A stretch of 64,000 nt of DNA from Myxococcales bacterium (GTDB lineage: Bacteria > Myxococcota_A > UBA796 > GCA-2862545), in NCBI GenBank assembly GCA_019634415.1, contig JAHQVJ010000254.1, positions 35,019 to 99,018 on the forward strand, read 5' to 3'. Shown piece after piece: positions 58,560 to 64,000 of this stretch (position 1 is the first letter of the stretch; every line of letters starts with the position of its first letter). The notes beneath the pieces were generated by a model that was not told the DNA's origin, made no database searches, and saw nothing but the letters and a program-made list of their open reading frames with translations. A program made the translations under genes and the position numbers.

Positions 58560-59948
58560 ATGGGCAACGACTCGCAGCGCCAGCGAACAGACGCCGACCC
58601 ACTGGGACCAGTCACCCACGGCTTCGAGCTCGACTCGATGCGACACGAGTTCTCACAGTCCACGGGCATGTACGCGCTCATGGGCATCCCGTCTGCCAGC
58701 TTCTGGCTCGACCCCTCCCTCAACCGGATGCTGTCTCCCCTGGCCGACGAGGTGGGCCTGGAGATGTTCCGCCTGCTCGTGGCCTGGTCGTCGAGCCTGG
58801 GCACGGAGGAGGACTACGAGGCGATGGTGACGGTGTTCGCCAGTCGCTTCGACGAGGGCTTCCTTCGCTGGGGCAAGGCCGTGGGCACCATCGGGTGGGG
58901 GCGGTTCGAGATGCCCATCTACGACCCCGCCAACCAGCACGCTCGCGTGGTCGTGCGCAACACCTGGGAGCTGCAGATGCAGGTCCCCAACGAGCGACGC
59001 TGGGGCTGCCCGTTCATCCAGGGCAAGCTCATCGGGCTGTTCAGCGTGGCCTTCGGCACGACGTGCTGGGCGGACGAGGTCGACATCTCCTACGACCCCG
59101 CCGACCAGTACGTGGTGTTCGACATCCGGCCCGACGACCGCACGATCCACGCCGAGCTGAGTCGCCTGCGGGGAGAGCGTGCAGCCGTGCGCTCTCGGGC
59201 GAACCAGCGGCTCGAGGCGCTTCAGACCGAGCGCGACGTGGCCTACAAGGCCAACCAGGCCAAGACCCGCTTCCTTGCTGCCATGTCCCACGAGCTACGC
59301 ACGCCCCTCAACGCCATCCTCGGCTACACCGAGATGGTGCGAGAGGAGCTGACGGATCGGGGGCTGGACGAGGCAGTGACCGATCTGCAGCGAGTGGTGG
59401 ACGCTGGCTCCTACCTGCTGCAGCTGGTGTCCAGGCTGCTGCACCTGTCGCGGCTGGAGACCGACAGCGACGCGTTTCGTGCCGAGGACGTAGAGCTGAC
59501 GGCGTGCGTAGCGAAGCTCGTCCGCCTCGTGCGCACCTCGGTGGAGCGCCGAGGCAACCGGCTGGAGATCCGCATCGACGCAGCCGATTCAGCCGTGCTT
59601 CGCACCGACGAGACCAAGCTCATCCAGATCCTGGCGAACCTGCTCGGCAACGCAGGCAAGTTCACCGAGCAGGGCACGGTCACCCTCGACGTCCGCGACC
59701 ACGAAGACGACGTCGTCTTCACGGTGACCGACACGGGAATCGGCATCCCCGAGGACCGGCAGAGCGCGATCTTCGACATGTTCACCCAAGGCGACCAGAG
59801 CGTGCAGCATCGCTACGGCGGCGTGGGGCTCGGGCTCGCCATCTCCGAGCGGCTTGCGAGGGTGATCGGGAGTCGGCTGTCGCTGCAGTCCGAGGTGGGC
59901 CGAGGCACGACGGTGAGCCTGACGGTGCCTCGAAGCCCAGCTCCGTGA
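58560..59948 (+). CDS. Sensor histidine kinase with V4R-like N-terminal domain
   Basis: 462 residues, GAGG before ATG 58560. The N-terminal ~200 residues have no membrane helix and look like a V4R/heme-NO-binding-like sensor (NTWELQMQVPNERRWGCPFIQGKLIGLFSVAFGTTCWADEVDI). A coiled linker leads into HisKA (SHELRTPLNAILGY, phospho-acceptor His) and HATPase_c with the N box (ANLLGNAGKFTE), DTGIGIP and GVGLGLAI. There is no receiver domain and no response-regulator gene next to it, so it is an orphan kinase. It is soluble, so it must sense a cytosolic signal. Confidence 0.9.
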   Translation: MGNDSQRQRTDADPLGPVTHGFELDSMRHEFSQSTGMYALMGIPSASFWLDPSLNRMLSPLADEVGLEMFRLLVAWSSSLGTEEDYEAMVTVFASRFDEGFLRWGKAVGTIGWGRFEMPIYDPANQHARVVVRNTWELQMQVPNERRWGCPFIQGKLIGLFSVAFGTTCWADEVDISYDPADQYVVFDIRPDDRTIHAELSRLRGERAAVRSRANQRLEALQTERDVAYKANQAKTRFLAAMSHELRTPLNAILGYTEMVREELTDRGLDEAVTDLQRVVDAGSYLLQLVSRLLHLSRLETDSDAFRAEDVELTACVAKLVRLVRTSVERRGNRLEIRIDAADSAVLRTDETKLIQILANLLGNAGKFTEQGTVTLDVRDHEDDVVFTVTDTGIGIPEDRQSAIFDMFTQGDQSVQHRYGGVGLGLAISERLARVIGSRLSLQSEVGRGTTVSLTVPRSPAP

Positions 59949-60530
59949 TCAGCGAGGCAAGGCCGCTAGCGCCGACTCCACCACGCGCAGCAGCTCCTCG
60001 CGAGAGGCTCCCCCCCGCGCCAGCACCGACAGGCCCGCCGTCACGCTCGTGAGCAATCCAGCCAGGGCCGCCACGTCTGCCGTGGCAGCGAGCTGCCCTC
60101 GCCGTTGGGCGTTGCCCAGGGTGCGCGCGTAGGCCACCCGCATCGACTGCAGCGCACGCTCCGTGACCTGCGCCGTGCGCGCGTCGTGCGGCGAGCGCCC
60201 GACGGCGGTGTGCATGATCAGACAGCCGCGACGCGGATCCTCCGCGGCCAGGTGCAGAGCGGTGTCGGTCAGATGCGCCTCGAGGGCAGCCAGGTCGCCG
60301 TCGGGACCCAGTCGCGCGTCGAGCAGCTCGTCGGCGCGCTGCACATAGGCGTCCAGCGCCTCCTCGAAGACCCGGTCCTTGTCGCCGAAGGTGTTGTACA
60401 GGCTCTGACGACCAATCCCCAGCGCACGCTGCAGATCGCTCATCGACGTGGCGTCGTAGCCCTGTGTCCAGAACAGCTCGAGCGCCACCTGCAGCGCGTG
60501 ATCCCGATCGAACTGGCGAGGACGGCCCAT
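59949..60530 (-). CDS. TetR-family transcriptional repressor
   Basis: 193 residues, ATG 60530. It opens with MGRPRQFDRDHALQVALELFWTQGYDATSMSDLQRALGIGRQSLYNTFGDK, the typical HTH of the TetR group that controls SDR or YkvA-like enzymes (AcrR type with 'GRPRxFD'). The ligand domain is helical with a Cys (RRGCLIMHTAVG). It is divergent from the SDR gene, and a long double dyad between them is the obvious operator for both. It abuts the histidine-kinase gene stop to stop. Confidence 0.92.
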   Translation of the reverse strand: MGRPRQFDRDHALQVALELFWTQGYDATSMSDLQRALGIGRQSLYNTFGDKDRVFEEALDAYVQRADELLDARLGPDGDLAALEAHLTDTALHLAAEDPRRGCLIMHTAVGRSPHDARTAQVTERALQSMRVAYARTLGNAQRRGQLAATADVAALAGLLTSVTAGLSVLARGGASREELLRVVESALAALPR

Positions 60531-60545
60531 GCCGCCTGGCTATCG

Positions 60546-60594
60546 GTTCTGGACGCCAATGTCCAAAATAGTTTTGGACACCAGTGTCCAGAAC
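60546..60594. promoter_or_regulatory. 49-bp double-dyad operator
   Basis: Four half-sites alternate: GGAC 60551, GTCC 60561, GGAC 60576, GTCC 60586. The centre is a perfect 9-3-9 inverted repeat (60560-60580, TGTCCAAAA/TTTTGGACA), and the outer halves GTTCTGGAC and GTCCAGAAC also pair perfectly about base 60570. It lies between the divergent TetR and SDR genes and can bind two or more TetR dimers. Confidence 0.7.
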
Positions 60595-60623
60595 GACTAC
60601 AGACCCAGCAGCAGGAGGTCGTG

Positions 60624-61553
60624 ATGACGACAGTGCTGATCACGGGAGCGAACGCCGGACTCGGCAAGGACGCTGCACGGCAGCTAGCCCTACGGCCGGA
60701 GATCGAGAGGGTGTACCTGGGCTGCCGGACCGAGGCCAAGGCCCTGGCCGCGCAGCAGGAGCTCGAGCAGGCCACGGGTCGCGAGGTGTTCAGCTTCGTG
60801 CACGTCGACACCTCCGATCTGTCCACGATCGAGGCCGCCATCGCCTCGCTGGAGCCACTGGACGGCATCATCTTGAACGCCGGAGGCCCCGGCGGGCCCG
60901 ACGCCGGCACCCTCACGGACGACGGGGTGACCCAGGCCTACGCCGCCAACGTGCTCGGCCACGCCGCCCTGGTGGAGGGCTTGCTGGCAGCGGGCAAGCT
61001 GCGCGGCACCGTGGTGAACGTGTCGTCGGAGGCGGTGCGGGGCATCCCGGCCATGGGCATGAAGCGTCCCGATCTGCCGGACTCCTCGGTGGAGGACTTC
61101 GTGTCCGTCGCCGACGGCTCTCGCTTCGACAGCTTCGACCCCATGGTGGCCTACGCGTTCAACAAGCACGTCTCCACCCTGTGGACCTCGGCGATGGCCC
61201 GCCGCCACCCCGATGTGCGCTTCGTGTCGGTGAGCCCCGGCGCCACCTCGGGCACCAACGCGGCCAACGAGCTGGGCGCATTCCAGCGCTTTCTGTTCAC
61301 CCGCGTGTTCTTCCCGCTGTTCCGGCTCTTCGGGCGTGCCCACGGCCTCGAGCAGGGTGCCGAGCGCTACGTCGACGCGCTCACCGAGGACCGCTACGAG
61401 AGCGGCCGCTTCTACGCCAGCCCCTGGCCCAGCACGAGCGGCGCCCTGGTGGACCAGGCGCAGATCTGGGAGGACCTCGCCAACGAGGCCTTCCAAGACA
61501 ACGCCTACGCATCGCTGCGGCGGTTCCTCCCCGCGAACCTGTCGGCAGCCTGA
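60624..61553 (+). CDS. Short-chain dehydrogenase/reductase, paralogue of the 5.9-kb SDR
   Basis: 309 residues; ATG 60624 with GGAGG five bases upstream. Rossmann motif TGANAGLG, LNAGG, and YAFNK as the catalytic pair (Tyr-x-x-x-Lys). The sequence matches the SDR at 5.9 kb in order and wording (CRTEAKA, HVDTSDLS, NVSSEAVRGIPAMG, FVSVSPGA), so the two are diverged copies of one family. It is controlled by the divergent TetR gene; the substrate is unknown. The DUF4240 gene follows 29 bases downstream. Confidence 0.9.
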   Translation: MTTVLITGANAGLGKDAARQLALRPEIERVYLGCRTEAKALAAQQELEQATGREVFSFVHVDTSDLSTIEAAIASLEPLDGIILNAGGPGGPDAGTLTDDGVTQAYAANVLGHAALVEGLLAAGKLRGTVVNVSSEAVRGIPAMGMKRPDLPDSSVEDFVSVADGSRFDSFDPMVAYAFNKHVSTLWTSAMARRHPDVRFVSVSPGATSGTNAANELGAFQRFLFTRVFFPLFRLFGRAHGLEQGAERYVDALTEDRYESGRFYASPWPSTSGALVDQAQIWEDLANEAFQDNAYASLRRFLPANLSAA

Positions 61554-61582
61554 CGGTCTGCTCCCTGAGATACGCTCCGGCC

Positions 61583-62092
61583 ATGGTCAATGACCTACTG
61601 TGGACCCTCGTCGACGCTGCTCGCGCAGCCTCGGGCCCCGACGACGACAGGTTCCTCCGACGGCTCCACCACGACCTGATAGCGCTGGATCCGGACGACC
61701 TCGTCGGCTTCGACGTCCAGATGGACGCAGCCCTGGCTGCCGCCTACCGCAACGAGCTGTGGGCAGCCGCCTACGTCATCAACGCCGGTTGCTCGGACGA
61801 CGGCTTCGTCTACTTTCGTGCCTGGCTGATCGCACAAGGTCGCCACGTCTACAACGCCGCGATGGAGGACCCGGAGACTCTCGTCGGGTCCATCGTGATG
61901 GACGACGCATGGGAAGCCGAGCTGGAGGACTTCCTCTACAGCGCCCGCCGGGCCTACCTGGAGCTGGCCGGACAGGACATGCCACAGCGGCCCTACACGG
62001 CCCCCACGCTGACGGGGCCCGAGTGGCGCGAGGGGGACGTACTCGCCACCTACCCCGCCCTCGCCGCACGTTCCGAGCACAGATGGCGCTGA
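61583..62092 (+). CDS. DUF4240-family protein
   Basis: 169 residues, ATG 61583. The DUF4240 pattern is recognisable: FDVQMDAALAAAYRNELWAAAYVINAGCSDDGFVYFRAWLIAQGRHVYNAAMEDPETL, followed by a helical tail. This is a small cytosolic family of unknown function, common in actinobacteria and myxobacteria. It is in line with the SDR gene and followed by the cupin gene. Confidence 0.85.
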   Translation: MVNDLLWTLVDAARAASGPDDDRFLRRLHHDLIALDPDDLVGFDVQMDAALAAAYRNELWAAAYVINAGCSDDGFVYFRAWLIAQGRHVYNAAMEDPETLVGSIVMDDAWEAELEDFLYSARRAYLELAGQDMPQRPYTAPTLTGPEWREGDVLATYPALAARSEHRWR

Positions 62093-62147
62093 GATGCTCG
62101 GGAATGCAGCGACGCGCGACTGTGCTAGGGGCTGCCCGGAGGTGAGC

Positions 62148-62651
62148 ATGTCGATCCACGTCGTCGATTCCGCAGCGATGAACTGGGCAGATGGACCCGC
62201 GCACGGCGAGCGCTTTGCCTCGCGCAGCAAGCGCCTCGGTGCCGCCGCTTCAGGCAAACGCCTCGGGTGCTCGCTGTGGGAGGTCGAGCCCGGCAAGACC
62301 GCCTTCCCCATGCACGCCCACCTCGGGGTGGAGGAGGCGCTGTACATCTTGGCGGGCAGCGGCACCCTGCGCCTCGGTGAGGCACGCATCCGTGTCGGCC
62401 CCGGCACCTACGTGGCCCTGCCGCCCAGCGCAGACCTGCCCCACCAGCTGCTCAACACCGGCACCGAGCCCCTGCGCTACCTCTGCCTCTCCGCCGCCAG
62501 CGACCTGGACGTGTGCCTCTACCCCGACACCGGCAAGGTGCTCACGAGCCAAGCCCCCTGGCCCGACGGCTACCGCACCCTCACCCAGCAGGGAGAGACC
62601 ACCGGCTACTTCGACGGAGAGTCGGAACAACCCGTCCGGGACGACGAGTAG
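62148..62651 (+). CDS. Cupin-domain protein
   Basis: 167 residues; ATG 62148 with GGAGG five bases upstream. The double-stranded beta-helix is clear: HAHLGVEEALYILAGSGTLRLGEARIRVGPGTYVALPPSADLPHQLLNTGTEPLRYLCLS, with His ligands in HAHLGVEE (two His and a Glu) and a later His (LPHQL). It probably binds a divalent metal and acts as an isomerase, dioxygenase-like protein or sugar binder; no more specific family can be named. The promoter-like AT-rich element follows ~50 bases downstream. Confidence 0.88.
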   Translation: MSIHVVDSAAMNWADGPAHGERFASRSKRLGAAASGKRLGCSLWEVEPGKTAFPMHAHLGVEEALYILAGSGTLRLGEARIRVGPGTYVALPPSADLPHQLLNTGTEPLRYLCLSAASDLDVCLYPDTGKVLTSQAPWPDGYRTLTQQGETTGYFDGESEQPVRDDE

Positions 62652-62702
62652 CCAGCTCGACCCCACAACTCCGCACCCTTCGCGGACGTCGGACCACACA
62701 TA

Positions 62703-62730
62703 TTGAGCAGATATATCTAGACGATATATA
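62703..62730 (+). promoter_or_regulatory. AT-rich promoter candidate for the Lnt-like gene
   Basis: TTGAGC (62703-62708), a 16-base spacer and TATATA (62725-62730) form a sigma-70-like promoter. The spacer includes ATATATC-5-GATATAT (62711-62729), a 7-bp inverted repeat that could be an operator. It is the most AT-rich patch near the end of the window. Confidence 0.5.
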
Positions 62731-62784
62731 GTTGCCAGAGCTATTGCTCCACGGAGCGGGCGACCCGGGCCCGTTGGAGGTCCC

Positions 62785-64000
62785 ATGTCCGGCAACACCC
62801 CATGGATCGTCTTGGCCTTGGCCTTCGTGGTGGGTCTAGGCGCCACGGGCAGCTACACCGTGCCCCTGCTGACCTGGCTCGCGCCCGTGCTGATGCTGCG
62901 CTTCACGCGCTCGCAGCCCGCCCTTCGCGGCTACGTGCTCGCCTCCCTCGTCAGCGTGCCCATCCTCGCCATCACCTGGAACCTCTTCCCCTTCGGGGGC
63001 ACCATCGGGCTGGCGGTGTTCTGCGTGGTGGGCGCCTTCATGGGCTCGCTGCCGCTGCTGCTGGACCGCTGGCTGGCTCCGGGCTCCGGACCCTGGCGTA
63101 TCGCCGTCTATCCCTTGGCCAGCACGGCGATGGAGCTGCTGGGGGGCTCCGGCGACCTCGGCTCCTGGGGGGCCACGGCCTACACCCAGATGAACGATCT
63201 GGCACTGCTGCAGTCCACGTCGGTGGTGGGCATGGCGGGCATCGCGTTCGGCGTGGGCTGGTTCGCCACCGCCACCAATGCCTTGTGGGAGTCCGCGCAG
63301 CCAGCCACCCGCGGCTGGCGACCGCTGGCCGCCTTCGGCCTCACCTTCCTGGCGCTGCACGCCTGGGGTTCGCTGCGCCTGTCGCTCGCACCCACGCCGC
63401 AGACGGCTCGGGTGGCCCTGATCACGGCAGATCGGTTCCCGGGCACCGCCGAGTCCGAGGTGGCGCGCCGCTACACCTCCGACGTGGACCTCACGGACAG
63501 CGATCTGCAAGCCATCCGCGCCTTCCACCGCGACCACGCCGACGCGCTGCTACACACCGCCCAGGTGGAGGCCCGAGCAGGAGCCCAGCTGGTGGCCTGG
63601 CCCGAGGGCTCCGCCGTGCTCCTGGACGTCGACGAGGCGGCCTTCGTACTGCGCGCCCAGGCGCTGGCTCGGGAGCACGGCACCGTGCTGGCCCTGGCCC
63701 TCGCCGTGCTGGACACGGGTCCCGCGCCGCGGCGCCTCACCAACAAGGTGGTGATGGTGGGCACAGACGGCACGGTGGCATCGGAGTACCTCAAGGCCAT
63801 CCCCACCCCAGGGGCCGAGCGACGCTTCAGCCATCGCGGTGACGGCCAACTCGTCACCATCGACACCCCCATCGGGCGCATCGCCAGTGTGATCTGCTAC
63901 GACGCAGACTTTCCGTCACTGGTGGCGCAGGCCAGCGAGCAGGACGTGGATCTGCTCGTGGTTCCTGCCGGTGACTGGAGCGCCATCGCCCAGATGCACG
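62785..64000 (+). CDS. Apolipoprotein N-acyltransferase-like nitrilase-family membrane protein (partial)
   Basis: About 405 residues are visible from ATG 62785 (GGAGG upstream); the gene continues past the window. The first ~200 residues have about six hydrophobic segments, and the following part is a nitrilase/CN-hydrolase fold with the triad: Glu in VAWPEGSA, Lys in EYLKAIPTPGAERR and Cys in ASVICYDADF. This is the layout of Lnt, which adds the third acyl chain to lipoproteins, and fits a genome rich in lipoproteins. It may instead be a paralogue of Lnt. Confidence 0.8.
   Translation, partial: MSGNTPWIVLALAFVVGLGATGSYTVPLLTWLAPVLMLRFTRSQPALRGYVLASLVSVPILAITWNLFPFGGTIGLAVFCVVGAFMGSLPLLLDRWLAPGSGPWRIAVYPLASTAMELLGGSGDLGSWGATAYTQMNDLALLQSTSVVGMAGIAFGVGWFATATNALWESAQPATRGWRPLAAFGLTFLALHAWGSLRLSLAPTPQTARVALITADRFPGTAESEVARRYTSDVDLTDSDLQAIRAFHRDHADALLHTAQVEARAGAQLVAWPEGSAVLLDVDEAAFVLRAQALAREHGTVLALALAVLDTGPAPRRLTNKVVMVGTDGTVASEYLKAIPTPGAERRFSHRGDGQLVTIDTPIGRIASVICYDADFPSLVAQASEQDVDLLVVPAGDWSAIAQMH

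Noticed and set aside
58538..60052. A 504-codon plus-strand frame overlapping the histidine kinase
   Set aside because: Alternative frame of the kinase gene; the kinase frame has all H, N and G boxes.
1..64000. tRNA, rRNA, phage, insertion sequence or integron
   Set aside because: No tRNA-like cloverleaf, rRNA stretch, transposase, integrase or terminal repeat was recognised.

Overview
The window comes from a very GC-rich, Gram-negative bacterium that most resembles a myxobacterium-like lineage (Myxococcota, the former Deltaproteobacteria). That placement is inferred from content, since no rRNA or tRNA gene is visible. The pointers are about seventeen predicted lipoproteins with short lipobox signals, two Hanks-type Ser/Thr kinases with a DWG magnesium loop, VWA-domain and choice-of-anchor-type surface proteins, a MYXO-CTERM-like sorting tail, a TIGR02996-domain protein, a caspase-fold protein and an ECF42-type sigma factor. 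Coding density is very high, and most convergent gene pairs overlap or lie within a few bases of each other. No insertion sequence, phage, integrase, CRISPR array, rRNA or tRNA was found.

Region 1-13 kb: a truncated membrane-associated gene, a cytochrome P450, several lipoproteins (VWA, arylsulfotransferase-like), a short-chain dehydrogenase overlapping an FG-GAP/serine-hydrolase fusion, an orphan protein with flagellin-hook IN-like repeats, an MFS exporter and a type-2 3-hydroxyacyl-CoA dehydrogenase. 12.6-15.7 kb: an ECF42-type sigma factor with its YCII/DGPF partner and a lipoprotein between them. 15.8-21.2 kb: kinase 1, a HisN-like phosphatase, a class-I release-factor-like gene that is intact only through a prfB-style +1 frameshift site (CTT TGA C), a BtrH-like protein, and a TetR/methyltransferase pair.

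Region 21-37 kb: a second VWA lipoprotein, an acidic repeat protein, a MarR-controlled alpha/beta hydrolase, exported Ig-like and beta-helix proteins, a LysR/ABM-monooxygenase divergon, a winged-helix/TPR regulator, a ferritin-like protein, and a divergent pair made of an FHA protein and a kinase-SUMF1 fusion whose start codons overlap. 37-42 kb: a metal-uptake locus with a Fur-family repressor, a lipoprotein, a TonB-dependent receptor carrying its own TonB-C-like domain, and a divergent MerC-like protein, with a palindromic operator candidate between the two arms.

Region 42-64 kb: a TIGR02996 protein; an operon of ECF sigma factor, zinc-finger membrane protein and secreted caspase-fold protein whose leader can form an SD-sequestering hairpin; a lipoprotein peptidase-like hydrolase, a metzincin lipoprotein, a Cys-rich MYXO-CTERM-like protein, two coupled membrane proteins, and an ArsR/SRPBCC pair under a GTAAG/CTTAC operator. 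These are followed by a hybrid-free histidine kinase, a TetR/SDR divergon with a 49-bp double dyad, and the start of an apolipoprotein N-acyltransferase-like gene that runs off the window. The overall picture is an envelope-, signalling- and small-regulon-rich chromosomal segment, not a mobile island or a biosynthetic cluster.
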